This document shows positions 25,832-33,806 of a DNA stretch of 64,000 nt, one piece after another. How positions within the stretch are numbered: position 1 is the first letter of the stretch; the number at the start of each line of letters is the position of its first letter. Source of the DNA: Pseudomonas sp. CFII64 (lineage in GTDB: Bacteria; Pseudomonadota; Gammaproteobacteria; Pseudomonadales; Pseudomonadaceae); contig NZ_ATLO01000031.1 in NCBI RefSeq assembly GCF_000416235.1, positions 1 to 64,000 on the forward strand. The letters run 5' to 3'. The notes below the pieces were generated by a model that was not told where the DNA came from, ran no database searches, and worked only from the letters and a program-made list of their open reading frames with translations. The position numbers and the translations under genes were made by a program.

Positions 25832-26521
25832 TTACAGCGAATGCTGCTGATCGGCAACGATGGCCGCGTCCAGGGTATCCAGCAGCGCCTTGCGCACTTT
25901 GAGCTTGGTATTCTTGTGCGCGTTCATGTTGATTTTTTTCAATTGCAGCGCGGCAGTGCGGGCGGCGTCCTGCAACTCTTCGACGCTGACCAGCTTGTCG
26001 AGAAAACCGGCTTCCAGCGCGCCTTTGGGATCGAACATCTCACCGTTGATAACCGAGCGATGAAAGGCTGATTTACGCAGACGATCCCGCGCGAGCGCAA
26101 TGCCGGCATGGTGCATGGTCATGCCGATCTGGACTTCGTTCAGGCCGATGCTGAATGGCCCTTCGACGCCAATCCGGTAATCGGCCGACAGCAGCAGGAA
26201 CGCACCTTTGGCGACCGCGTGCCCCGGGCAGGCAATGACGATAGGGAAGGGGTGTGCAAGCATGCGCCGCGCCAGGGTCGAGCCGTGCTTGACCAGGTTG
26301 ATGGCCGCTTCGGCGCTGGACGTCATGACCTTAAGGTCATAGCCGCCGGACAGAATCCCCGGCTGGCCGGTGATGATCACCACGGCGCGATCTTTCTCGG
26401 CTTGATCCAGCGCAGCGTTGAATGCCGCGACCACGTCAGGAGAAATGGCGTTGACCTTGCCGTTGCTCAAGGTCAGCGTGGCGACGCCGTCTTCCAGGTG
26501 GTACGAGATCAAATCACTCAT
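25832..26521 (-). CDS. Crotonase / enoyl-CoA hydratase family protein
   Basis: A 229-residue single-domain crotonase. Oxyanion-hole segments are present: TGQPGILSGGYDLKVM (about 52-67) and CPGHAVAKGAFLLLSADYRIG (about 96). In place of the second catalytic Glu of classical hydratases the region around NEVQIGMTMHHAGI keeps one Glu, so hydratase activity is possible but unproven. AAAAAGGAATCGCGAC is the ribosome site. The 121-bp leader contains a strong hairpin at 26544-26588. Confidence 0.88.
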   Translation of the reverse strand: MSDLISYHLEDGVATLTLSNGKVNAISPDVVAAFNAALDQAEKDRAVVIITGQPGILSGGYDLKVMTSSAEAAINLVKHGSTLARRMLAHPFPIVIACPGHAVAKGAFLLLSADYRIGVEGPFSIGLNEVQIGMTMHHAGIALARDRLRKSAFHRSVINGEMFDPKGALEAGFLDKLVSVEELQDAARTAALQLKKINMNAHKNTKLKVRKALLDTLDAAIVADQQHSL

Positions 26522-26543
26522 GTCGCGATTCCTTTTTATTGAA

Positions 26544-26588
26544 GTCAGCAGAAGTTACTCACCCGCAACGGTGAGGTAAAGCGCTGAC
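26544..26588 (-). promoter_or_regulatory. Two-helix leader hairpin ahead of the crotonase gene
   Basis: On either strand GTCAGC (26544) pairs with GCTGAC (26583), and inside it TTACTCACC pairs with GGTGAGGTAA over a short loop. The structure ends 23 nt before the crotonase ATG on the minus strand and has no T-run after it, so it looks like a structured 5' leader or a protein site more than a terminator. Confidence 0.5.
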
Positions 26589-26642
26589 TACCGGGTCAGT
26601 TCGCAATCGCTCGAAGAAACTGCGCGGCGCTGTGATTGCGGA

Positions 26643-27305
26643 TTATCGAAGCGCCGAACGTGCGCTGAACAACGCCACTTTGCCGACCAATTCAACGCTG
26701 ACATCCGCGAAGTGCTGAGCCAGCGCGCTACGCAGTCCGGCAAGCGTGTCGTGGCGATTACCAAAAATACCCTTCTTGTTGTAGACCGCCATCAGTTTGC
26801 TGCCAAAGCCATTATGGTTGGCTTCGTCGCCCAGAATCGTTGCACCGAACAGGACGCCGTTGTCAGCCAGCCGGGATTTGAGATTGCCAAAAACCACCGC
26901 CTTGTCGGCCATGGTGCCAGGCAGGCAATGCAGCAGGTAGAACAGCGATATCGAATCACAGACCGCGACTTGTTCTTCATTCAACGGCTGGAATACGTCG
27001 TGCTGCACGACTCGGGTGTCTGGACGGCCGAGACGTTGACGTGCGGCTTCAAGGCTGCTGGGGTTCAGGTCGAGCAAGGTCACTTGGGTAGTGGCAGGCA
27101 GGTTGGCGTTGGCCAGGTAATAACCTGTGCCAACGCCAACATCCAGATGGCGCGCGCCAACGTGCCGATTGAAAAAAGGCTGGAGCACTTTCCTGGTTGG
27201 ACACTGCCAGGCAAATCGATTGGAAACTCCCAATACCCAGCCGTCATAGAGCTTCAAGGTCAGGGGCGAATAGACAGCAGCACCGGCTTGAGACGACTGG
27301 GTCAT
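26643..27305 (-). CDS. Class I SAM-dependent methyltransferase
   Basis: A 220-residue soluble methyltransferase. Motif I is HLDVGVGTGYYLAN (about 53-66), followed by the acidic LLDLNPSSLEAARQRLG and motif IV VCDSISLFYLLHCLPG. The N-terminal YSPLTLKLYDGWVLGVSNRF resembles small-molecule or lipid methyltransferases. I chose the ATG at 27305, 9 nt after GAGGA; an ATG at 27314 overlaps the preceding stop but has no spacing for that site. It follows a 97-codon gene by 5 bp, so they form an operon. Confidence 0.85.
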   Translation of the reverse strand: MTQSSQAGAAVYSPLTLKLYDGWVLGVSNRFAWQCPTRKVLQPFFNRHVGARHLDVGVGTGYYLANANLPATTQVTLLDLNPSSLEAARQRLGRPDTRVVQHDVFQPLNEEQVAVCDSISLFYLLHCLPGTMADKAVVFGNLKSRLADNGVLFGATILGDEANHNGFGSKLMAVYNKKGIFGNRHDTLAGLRSALAQHFADVSVELVGKVALFSARSALR

Positions 27306-27310
27306 GGGGT

Positions 27311-27604
27311 TCATTCCTCGATGTCATTGAGCTTGCGATATTCATCCCAATCCATGCCCAGCGTCTCGGCTACCTGCTGATGGGCTTCCAGGCGCATGGA
27401 CTGGAGATGCTCAGGGGATTCCGCAACCAGTTGCAACGCCAGTTCCCAGGGTTCGATGTCGAGGGCTTCGGCTTCATCTTCGAATGCCCATTGGGTCTGC
27501 TGCTTCTGTTCTTCGGCGCTCAGATCCTGGATCTCGGTCTTGAGGTCCGGGTTGGTCGTAAGGTATTTCGCCAGGGCGACGTCGTTCCATTCAAGTAGGT
27601 TCAT
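27311..27604 (-). CDS. DUF6388-like small protein
   Basis: A 97-residue acidic, helical cytoplasmic protein (starts MNLLEWNDVALAKYL; ends GMDWDEYRKLNDIEE). It resembles the Pseudomonas DUF6388 family from memory; the name is tentative and the function unknown. CAGGAGTACCGC precedes the ATG at 27604, which is preferred to the longer frame beginning at 27718. It is coupled to the methyltransferase gene. Confidence 0.75.
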   Translation of the reverse strand: MNLLEWNDVALAKYLTTNPDLKTEIQDLSAEEQKQQTQWAFEDEAEALDIEPWELALQLVAESPEHLQSMRLEAHQQVAETLGMDWDEYRKLNDIEE

Positions 27605-27868
27605 GCGGTACTCCTGCAGGTTTGGATCGAGTCGAAGAAGGTCGAACTGCGCAGTTGCAGAGTCGACGGCAAGGCGCGATTGTGCGCGATACCCCGGCTG
27701 GCTTCCAGTGCAACGCAATTGGCTTTACGGATAAATCCGAAATTACGGAAAGGTTTGTAGGAGATTGCGCCGCGTGGCTGGCGGCTACAAAGCTTCGGAC
27801 CGCAACGCCGCCTCCCTCCAACAGAGTCGGCGTTTAAATGCCGTTCGAAGTGGGTCAACCTGCTCCCG

Positions 27869-28546
27869 CTACACAGCCCTGCCAAACTCGGCGTGATACA
27901 CCTTGAGGAAATACGCCCACTCGGTATCCGTCCAGGACGAATGACGGCGCAATTGACGCAGGTCGTGGCGTGCAGCTCCCAGGGATGTAATCCGGCGGTG
28001 GGATTTTTCCAGATCGAGCAGCGCCAGCTCAAATTGCGGGCCGTCGATGGAGGTAACGACTTTGACGAAAATATGTTTGGATCGCATGCAGCTGTGTTGC
28101 CAGTAACCGAGGTGCAGACGCGACAACAGAAACGCCAGTCGCTCGAACAAGCGCAGATGTTCGTCGGGCGTATACCGTTCGCGAGCGCCATCCGCATACC
28201 AGGAATCCAGGTCCTGAAACCCGTTGAGGTCCTGCGTAACCAGCACGCCCTGCCAAACGCCATCAACTTTGCGGGCACCATAAAAAATCGGCTTGGGCGC
28301 TGCCACATCGAGCTGGTCAAGTTTGGTCAGCGCACGTCCTTCGCGCAGGACCGTCGGCCTGCCGAACGGATAGCGGGGGCTGCGATAAAGGTGGCCGGTC
28401 TGACGTTTTACGTAGACGACGGTCCCGTTATGAACGACTCGCTGAACCCCGCTGGTGCCGCTGCGTCGTATGTTGGGTTCTTCCACCCATGGTCCCTGCG
28501 TTCCCCACCAATAAGCGAAGTTTTCCTGCACAGCAGACGTCCCCAT
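27869..28546 (-). CDS. inaA: InaA-type lipopolysaccharide kinase family protein
   Basis: A 225-residue cytoplasmic kinase-like protein of the WaaP/Kdo-kinase group, closest to InaA. An N-terminal lobe has VVYVKRQTGHLYRSP with the ATP-site Lys, then RPTVLREGRALTKLDQL with the conserved Glu. The catalytic-loop region is SRLHLGYWQHSCMRSKHIFV and the metal site LLDLEKSHRR. InaA is acid/weak-acid inducible in other bacteria; the substrate is unknown. The 264 bp after its stop hold only repeat-like sequence. Confidence 0.85.
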   Translation of the reverse strand: MGTSAVQENFAYWWGTQGPWVEEPNIRRSGTSGVQRVVHNGTVVYVKRQTGHLYRSPRYPFGRPTVLREGRALTKLDQLDVAAPKPIFYGARKVDGVWQGVLVTQDLNGFQDLDSWYADGARERYTPDEHLRLFERLAFLLSRLHLGYWQHSCMRSKHIFVKVVTSIDGPQFELALLDLEKSHRRITSLGAARHDLRQLRRHSSWTDTEWAYFLKVYHAEFGRAV

Positions 28547-28599
28547 TACTGTTTCCTGTCCGATTATTATTGTCAGCCAGTCTCATTGAATTGACAGTT

Positions 28600-28788
28600 T
28601 CATTGGAGGATAAAACAACTCTTGTCACGAAGATACGGATAGTTAACTGGCACTGGACGTTGGACATTGAACCAATCGTCATTGGTGTCGACACCACTTG
28701 CAGTGGCTTGAGCCAAAGTGGCTGGGGATATTTTTAATGCTGGATCAGCAAGGCTTTGTGCGCCAGTGTTATCGATCCAATGGGACAT
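28600..28788 (-). CDS. Doubtful small hypothetical protein
   Basis: A 62-codon frame (starts MSHWIDNTGAQSLAD, ends RDKSCFIL-Q) with no known motif and no good ribosome site. It overlaps the start of the opposite frame at 28756 by about 30 bp. Protein-like composition, but the evidence is only an open frame. Confidence 0.35.
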   Translation of the reverse strand: MSHWIDNTGAQSLADPALKISPATLAQATASGVDTNDDWFNVQRPVPVNYPYLRDKSCFILQ

Positions 28789-29112
28789 TTTGTGACTGAC
28801 CAGTCGTCAGGACCGGAAAAAATAGAAGGTGCTAAAACCGCAAAATCGTGGTCTGAGATGTATCAATTCAAGAAGACCCTGAACATGTCCTGTCTCAAAA
28901 TCGTTTCAGAAGGAAGCGGTGATCTCCTGAATGACTTGAACACCGCCACCGCCGAGATGATGTCTTTCACTATCGGTGATGTCGGAAGCAGTGAGTGGCA
29001 AATCGCTCGGTCACGTCAGGAACATGCGTTCGAGAAGTGGCATCGCTACATCAACAGAAAGCCGACCGTCAAATTTACAGAGCCACGCCTGGCCGAATCT
29101 CGTCTGGCTTAG
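28780..29112 (+). CDS. Hypothetical protein
   Basis: A frame of about 110 codons (ATG at 28780, MGHFVTDQSSGPEK; a TTG at 28756 or an ATG at 28858 are alternatives). The product is soluble, Ser/Glu-rich and has no recognised domain. No ribosome site is clear for any of the starts. Composition is more AT-rich than the flanking core genes, which suggests a lineage-specific or acquired gene. Confidence 0.45.
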   Translation: MGHFVTDQSSGPEKIEGAKTAKSWSEMYQFKKTLNMSCLKIVSEGSGDLLNDLNTATAEMMSFTIGDVGSSEWQIARSRQEHAFEKWHRYINRKPTVKFTEPRLAESRLA

Positions 29113-29335
29113 TCGACGGCGGGTTGGTATATCGAGCTTGACGCTGATTGAACTTTAACAAGCGTAAAAGTTCCGACTTTTTTTGAAAGAAGTATCAGCG
29201 CTTTCACGCGTTTCTAAGAAGAGGCGAGGGCTTCTAACTTTTAGCCCGGGCCTGGTGCCCGGCAGCGACCGCTTTGCGCTCAGCGGCCGTAACCGGATAG
29301 AGAAGCCCTTATTGGGTCTTGATGCTTCAATCTTC
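29113..29335. other. Spacer between converging genes
   Basis: I see no gene. A small hairpin CGGGC-CTGGT-GCCCG lies around 29246. Confidence 0.4.
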
Positions 29336-29935
29336 TTATTCGGCGCCTTTCTTCAGTGCCGAAATAAACGACGGATCATTGAACAGATCCTTCATGCCAG
29401 CAGCCAAAGCCTTATCAAGCGCAAGGCCCGCGTTGTTACCGGTTGCCAACTGAGTGTTCTCTTCCTTGCCTTGAGACATGATCGTGCGGGAATACAAGAG
29501 CTTGTTCGCAGCATTCGAAACACGCACAGACAAGCTCAGATCGGCGACCGCATCGCCTGAGAAAAAACCGGTCTTATGGTCGTTGTAGAATCGATTTATC
29601 TCGGCGGCCAGCTTGATGTCAGCGGCACCCGTACCTGCCTTGAAGCCTCTGGCTCGTACCTCTTGCTCGATGGCACGGCTCACGGTAACTGTCACATCCT
29701 CGTTGGAGGTTATCGGTGCCATTTCCATCCCGTAGCCATTCTTCTTACTGCTTACTTTGGTTTTGTCGATCCTAGCGTCGGTTACCACAACCGAGACTAC
29801 CGAGCTTCCCGCGCCAGGTACTTGGGCAACCCCCTGTTGCTGTGTGTAGTGCAGATCGATTGTTTCCGACGTCAGCGCGCAGCCGGTCAGGCTGGCAATT
29901 GCAGCCAAGGTTAAAAGTGTTCGAATCAAGCGCAT
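29336..29935 (-). CDS. YajG-family lipoprotein
   Basis: A 199-residue outer-membrane or periplasmic lipoprotein of the YajG family. The signal peptide MRLIRTLLTLAAIASLTGC ends in a lipobox (LTGC) with Cys at residue 19. The mature part is a repeated beta/alpha domain (VVSVVVTDARIDKT; VTVTVSRAIEQEVRARGF; DLSLSVRVSNAANKLLYSR) typical of the family. GGAATTTGCAG precedes the ATG at 29935; the frame also reaches a TTG at 29941. Function of YajG is not established. Confidence 0.85.
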   Translation of the reverse strand: MRLIRTLLTLAAIASLTGCALTSETIDLHYTQQQGVAQVPGAGSSVVSVVVTDARIDKTKVSSKKNGYGMEMAPITSNEDVTVTVSRAIEQEVRARGFKAGTGAADIKLAAEINRFYNDHKTGFFSGDAVADLSLSVRVSNAANKLLYSRTIMSQGKEENTQLATGNNAGLALDKALAAGMKDLFNDPSFISALKKGAE

Positions 29936-30101
29936 CTGCAAATTCCATTTCGTGAGTGATACGGTGATTCTACATTGCCAGCAGCCTATCGCCCATTAAA
30001 ACTCGCGTAATAAGGTGAATGTTTGATTGGATACGTTGGAAGTCGTGTGGTGGCACATTATTTACAGTGGTAAAGTTACCGCTCATTTTTGGAGTCGTGT
30101 C

Positions 30102-30599
30102 ATGAAGTTAGGGAAGTTTGCATTTGCTGTGGTTGTGGTATCGATGCTGGGTGGCTGCATGACTTCGCCCCCAGTGCCCCGAGTGCCACTCAATGATTCG
30201 GAATATCAGCGTCTTCCTCAGGTGGGTACGGGCGTGATTGAGGGCCAGGCATTTCTGAAAACACTGGGAGGGGAGGTTAAATACGGCGCAGGCTCTACGG
30301 TTTACTTGTTCCCGGTAACCAGCTACAGCGAACAATGGTGGCGTTTAACTCAGATTGAAATGAAACCTATCGCCGCTCCCGACCCGAAGCACGACAAGTA
30401 TATCCGGACTACTCAGGCTGACGGCACCGGTACATTCAAGTTCACCGATATACCGCCTGGCCCCTATTTCATTGATGCCGAGGTGACCTGGTTTGCCCCA
30501 ACAGGATACGGTGGCGGTCTGGAAAAACAGGGTGGCGTCATTGCCCACCGTATTAAAGTCGACAACGACAAAACGACCCGGATCATGATCACCCAATAA
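30102..30599 (+). CDS. Lipoprotein with carboxypeptidase-regulatory-like domain
   Basis: A 165-residue lipoprotein. The signal sequence MKLGKFAFAVVVVSMLGGC ends in a lipobox. The mature part is beta-rich, with GTGVIEGQAFLKTLGGE and GTGTFKFTDIPPGPYFIDAE resembling the carboxypeptidase-regulatory-like beta-sandwich used as a structural domain. GGAGTCGTGTC precedes the ATG at 30102. It is divergent from the YajG-like lipoprotein gene and closed by the terminator at 30660. Confidence 0.8.
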   Translation: MKLGKFAFAVVVVSMLGGCMTSPPVPRVPLNDSEYQRLPQVGTGVIEGQAFLKTLGGEVKYGAGSTVYLFPVTSYSEQWWRLTQIEMKPIAAPDPKHDKYIRTTQADGTGTFKFTDIPPGPYFIDAEVTWFAPTGYGGGLEKQGGVIAHRIKVDNDKTTRIMITQ

Positions 30600-30659
30600 C
30601 TCGTATGCCCTGGCAGGTTCAGGGCAAAACGTAGTCGAACTACCCAGCCAGAATATCCG

Positions 30660-30682
30660 GGCCGCCTTGAGCGGTTTTTTTT
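30660..30682 (+). terminator. Rho-independent terminator
   Basis: CCGC-CTTGA-GCGG followed by T8, 61 bp after the lipoprotein stop. Confidence 0.8.
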
Positions 30683-30742
30683 ATGCGTGGGGCCAGAGCG
30701 CGGCATGAACTCACACCGGCCCCGACGGAACCTTCAGAAACG

Positions 30743-30776
30743 AAAAAGCCCCGACTTTCACAAGAAAAGTCGGGGC
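30743..30776 (-). terminator. Displaced terminator, probably the original one of tRNA-Ser
   Basis: On the minus strand GGCCCCGACTTTTC..AAGTCGGGGC is followed by TTTTT. It lies 14 bp beyond the duplicated tRNA 3' end at 30791, the same relation the current terminator at 31682 has to the tRNA. This fits an element having been inserted between the tRNA and its first terminator. Confidence 0.7.
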
Positions 30777-30790
30777 CTTAGCGTGTTTCT

Positions 30791-30804
30791 AATATGGCGG
30801 TGAG
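30791..30804. repeat. Attachment-site copy (att) distal to tRNA-Ser
   Basis: AATATGGCGGTGAG is identical to 31729-31742, which covers the 3' end (CCA and acceptor stem) of tRNA-Ser. The two copies bound a 938-bp remnant with integrase-like and phage-type genes. Confidence 0.8.
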
Positions 30805-31096
30805 TGTGTTCCTTAATACGTCGAGCGGCGCACCTCATGTCAGCGATTTCACCATCCGTGACCGGTTCTTTAAAACCCATTTGGCGCATGCGGGTGTGCG
30901 TTACCGTGGCCCTGGCCAATGCCGGCATACGTACGCGAGCCAACTGCTTAGCAGTGGAGTCGCTTCGATTGACTGGATCGCAGAACAGATGGGGCACACT
31001 AACGGAAACATGATTCGTAAACATTACGGGACCTGGATCAATGAGGGCGGTCCTGATGTCATCAGTATCCTGGAGCACGCTCTAAGGCTAGCCTGA
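30794..31096 (+). pseudogene. Tyrosine-recombinase (integrase) fragment, C-terminal part
   Basis: Only the catalytic end of a phage/island integrase remains (100 codons). Visible are QCRHTYASQLLSSG (Arg and His of box II), AEQMGHTN (second His region) and the nucleophile Tyr in KHYGTWI. The N-terminal arm-binding and core domains, normally about 250-300 residues, are missing. The fragment begins exactly in the distal att copy, so the loss probably happened by recombination at that site. It points toward the tRNA. Confidence 0.85.
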
Positions 31097-31159
31097 CTAT
31101 CAGGTGGTTGACTGAATCTCAGCTCGACATGCACCGCTAGTTCGTGCCTGAAGGTTTCG

Positions 31160-31369
31160 CTAGGGCTCGGTTGATGCATCAAAGGCGGCTTTGACACCTA
31201 GTGCGACTGCCGCCTTATGGGCCATCCCTCTAAGTCCCTTTTTATTTCCCGACAGAATCTGATACGTCGTGGCAGGATCGAGATCGTGATCCCGAGCAAA
31301 GTCTGCCACGCTAATTCCCTGTGCCACCAACCATTCCCTAGCCTCTTGAGGCGTCCTTACTTTGTGCAT
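31160..31369 (-). CDS. Phage-associated DNA-binding protein (gp16-like)
   Basis: A 69-residue protein with an Xre-like helix-turn-helix (REWLVAQGISVADFARDHDL, then PATTYQILSGNKKGLRG) matching the BcepMu gp16 type common beside integrases. It is convergent with the integrase fragment and looks intact. It may be the only still-expressible gene of the element. Its own ribosome site is weak (GAGCGCGAC). Confidence 0.75.
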   Translation of the reverse strand: MHKVRTPQEAREWLVAQGISVADFARDHDLDPATTYQILSGNKKGLRGMAHKAAVALGVKAAFDASTEP

Positions 31370-31622
31370 GTCGCGCTCTAACCATTATCTGATTTATTAA
31401 GATTAGAGGCTTAGTCCGAATATTCCTGACCTCTATATCGTTTTCTGACTAGCGGCAAGTAACACGCGTTCAATCGAAATGATCACATCGGCATCTCCAC
31501 TCAGTCGAGTGATGGCGCCTTCTGAGTTGCTAGGAATCGAGCGTGAAGCATCGCGACTGGCGAATCAGCAAGCACGGTTCGCACGCTAATGGAGCGCCAG
31601 AACCGGCGAGACAACAGCTCAC

Positions 31623-31652
31623 TGTCCCATATCTGTCCCATGGAGCGTCCCA
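31623..31652. repeat. Three GTCCCAT direct repeats, probable integrase arm sites
   Basis: GTCCCAT occurs at 31623, 31634 and 31646, spaced 11 and 12 bp, about 80-110 bp from the tRNA-proximal att site. Short direct repeats in this position are typical arm-type sites of tyrosine recombinases. Confidence 0.6.
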
Positions 31653-31681
31653 TGGGCCTTTTTTCAAACCCCAGAAACCAC

Positions 31682-31717
31682 AAAACCCCTGACATTCGCT
31701 AGGAATATCAAGGGTTT
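31682..31717 (-). terminator. Current terminator of tRNA-Ser
   Basis: On the minus strand AACCCTTGA pairs with TCAGGGGTT and is followed by TTTTG. It lies 16 bp after the tRNA CCA end. Confidence 0.65.
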
Positions 31718-31728
31718 GCGTTATTTCA

Positions 31729-31742
31729 AATATGGCGGTGAG
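31729..31742. repeat. Attachment-site copy within tRNA-Ser
   Basis: AATATGGCGGTGAG overlaps the tRNA 3' end and is identical to 30791-30804. It is the tRNA-proximal boundary of the eroded element. Confidence 0.8.
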
Positions 31743-31822
31743 GGAGGGATTCGAACCCTCGATACAATTTCTTGTATACACACTTTCCAGGCGTGCTCCT
31801 TAAGCCTCTCGGACACCTCACC
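31733..31822 (-). tRNA. tRNA-Ser (GGA)
   Basis: A 90-nt class II tRNA with encoded CCA. The acceptor stem GGTGAGG pairs with CCTCACC. The anticodon loop CTGGAAA gives anticodon GGA between stems CACGC and GTGTG. A long variable arm (TACAAGAAATTGTA) and the T arm (GAGGGTTCGAATCCCTC) follow. Serine identity fits the long variable arm. It also served as the integration target of the element on its 3' side. Confidence 0.95.
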
Positions 31823-31986
31823 GAATCTCGTCACACCGTTGGTCTGTCGAGGCGCGCTAATGTAGTCGAAGGCTTAGCCGAACGCAAAGGTTTTTTCAGA
31901 ATTTTCATGTGCTTAAGCAAATACCGGGAGTTGGCCGCGGGTGCGGGTGGTGTGCGGCCGACTCCTGAAGTAGCAGACCGCTCGGA

Positions 31987-32736
31987 TCAGGCGCCGAAGC
32001 CGCCGTCGATGGTCAGGCTGGCGCCGGTGATGTAGCCGGCTTCCGGGCCTGCCAGGTAAGCGACGAAGCTGGCGATTTCTTCTACGTGTCCGTAGCGTCC
32101 AACGGCCATCAGCGGGATCAGCGATTCGGCGAAGTCGCCGCTGGCGGGGTTCATGTCAGTATCAACCGGGCCGGGCTGCACGTTGTTGATGGTGATGCCC
32201 CGTGGACCGAGGTCGCGAGCCAGGCCTTTGGTCAGGCCGACCAGTGCCGATTTGCTCATGGCGTACACGCCGCCGCCAGCGAAGGGCATGCGGTCGGCGT
32301 TGGTGCTGCCGATGTTGATGATCCGGCCACCGTCGCCCATGTGCCGCGCGGCTTCCTGAGTCGCGATGAACACGCTGCGCACGTTGATGCTCAGGGTCCG
32401 GTCGAAGTCTTCCAGGCTGAACTCTTCCAGAGGGCCGATCGCCAGCACGCCGGCGTTGTTGACCAGGATGTCCAGGCGGCCGAAGGTTTTTACGGTGTTG
32501 TCCACAGCCGCACGGATGGCTTCGGCGTCGGCGCTGTCCGCGTGTATGGCCAAGGCCTTGCCGCCGTTGGCGGTGATGCTGTCTTGCAGTTCGCGGGCCT
32601 TGGCTTCGGAGCTGACAAAGGTGAAGGCAACGGCTGCGCCTTGTTCGGCCAGGCGTTTGACGATGGCCGCGCCGATACCGCGTGAGCCGCCTTGAACGAG
32701 TGCAACTTTACCGCTGAGGATGGTTTGCTGAGTCAT
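31987..32736 (-). CDS. SDR-family oxidoreductase (FabG-like)
   Basis: A 249-residue classical short-chain dehydrogenase. The cofactor motif is VQGGSRGIGAAIV (about 14-26), with LDILVNNAGVL at about 84 and the active-site YAMSK (about 152-156). Before it, IINIGSTNADR supplies the Ser. The C-terminal ITGASLTIDGGFGA is typical. Substrate unknown. It is transcribed away from a LysR gene 119 bp upstream, the usual arrangement of a regulator and its target. Confidence 0.93.
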   Translation of the reverse strand: MTQQTILSGKVALVQGGSRGIGAAIVKRLAEQGAAVAFTFVSSEAKARELQDSITANGGKALAIHADSADAEAIRAAVDNTVKTFGRLDILVNNAGVLAIGPLEEFSLEDFDRTLSINVRSVFIATQEAARHMGDGGRIINIGSTNADRMPFAGGGVYAMSKSALVGLTKGLARDLGPRGITINNVQPGPVDTDMNPASGDFAESLIPLMAVGRYGHVEEIASFVAYLAGPEAGYITGASLTIDGGFGA

Positions 32737-32855
32737 GAGGTTCTCCAGATCGTTGGGGAGTTGATTTGATGGGGCCAGTATCCGGTGTCGATTGCATCGT
32801 GAGTAGCGGGTAATTGCGATAGTCTGTGTAAACCAAAAGTTTAGAATCGCCGGTC

Positions 32856-33779
32856 ATGGAAAATTTCAGCAGTATCGAATGCTTTGTGCGCAGCGCCGAA
32901 GTCGGCAGCTTTGCCGAGGCTGCGCGGCGTCTGAGCCTGACGCCCGCAGCCGTAGGCAAGAGCGTCGCCAAGCTCGAAGCGCGCCTGGGCGTGCGGTTGT
33001 TCCAGCGTAGTACGCGCAGCCTGACATTGACGGAAGCCGGCCGGCGATTTCTCGGCGAGGTCAGCGCCAGCCTCAACACCATCCAGAATGCCGTCGCCAA
33101 CCTGGCCAGCGCCGAAGGGCAACCGACCGGCACGCTCAAGGTCAGCATGGGCACGGTGTTCGGTCGCCTGTATATCCTGCCGTTGTTGGGCGAATTTCTG
33201 CAGCGCTATCCGGCCATAACGCCAGACTGGCATTTTGATAATCGTCAGGTGGATCTGATCGGGCAGGGCTTCGATGCAGCGATTGGTGGCGGTTTCGATC
33301 TGCCCCAAGGGGTTGTCGCGCGCAAGCTGGCCCCGGCACATCGCGTGCTGGTGGCGTCGCCGGATTATCTCGCCGAGCACCGGGATATCCGGCATCCCGA
33401 AGACCTGCACGACCATCCGGGGATTTTGATTCGCTCGCCGCAGACCGGCCGGATCCGCAGTTGGCCGCTGACCCATCGCAATCAGGAACACAGCCCGCTA
33501 AGCCTCAAGGCCCGCATGACCATGAGTGACTCGGAAGCCGCCTGTGCGGCGGCTGAGCAAGGCCTGGGGATCGCGCTCGTCAGCATGCCGTTCGCTGTGC
33601 CTTACCTGCGCAGCGGCGCATTGCAGCGCGTGTTGCCGGACTGGTATGTGGATGACGGCAACATTTCGTTGTATTACAGCGAGCACAAGTTGTTACCAGG
33701 CAAGACCCGGGCCTTTGTCGATTTTGTCATCGAACAGTTTGCCCGGCAGAATCTGGCTCAGTTGTTCAGCGCGATCTAA
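32856..33779 (+). CDS. LysR-family transcriptional regulator
   Basis: A 307-residue LysR regulator. The winged HTH is at about 1-60 (FVRSAEVGSFAEAARRLSLT), followed by the linker helix and an effector-binding domain (about 90-295). It is divergent from the SDR gene, which it probably controls; an AT-rich stretch including TGTAAACCAAAAGTTTAGA lies just before its ATG. An isochorismatase-fold gene follows 27 bp after its stop. Confidence 0.93.
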   Translation: MENFSSIECFVRSAEVGSFAEAARRLSLTPAAVGKSVAKLEARLGVRLFQRSTRSLTLTEAGRRFLGEVSASLNTIQNAVANLASAEGQPTGTLKVSMGTVFGRLYILPLLGEFLQRYPAITPDWHFDNRQVDLIGQGFDAAIGGGFDLPQGVVARKLAPAHRVLVASPDYLAEHRDIRHPEDLHDHPGILIRSPQTGRIRSWPLTHRNQEHSPLSLKARMTMSDSEAACAAAEQGLGIALVSMPFAVPYLRSGALQRVLPDWYVDDGNISLYYSEHKLLPGKTRAFVDFVIEQFARQNLAQLFSAI

Positions 33780-33806
33780 CCCTTTTCAAACGGAGCCAGG
33801 GCTTTT

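Noticed and set aside
31501..31781. Minus-strand frames running out of the tRNA-Ser gene
   Set aside because: They read through the tRNA and the att region and are non-coding leftovers of the element.
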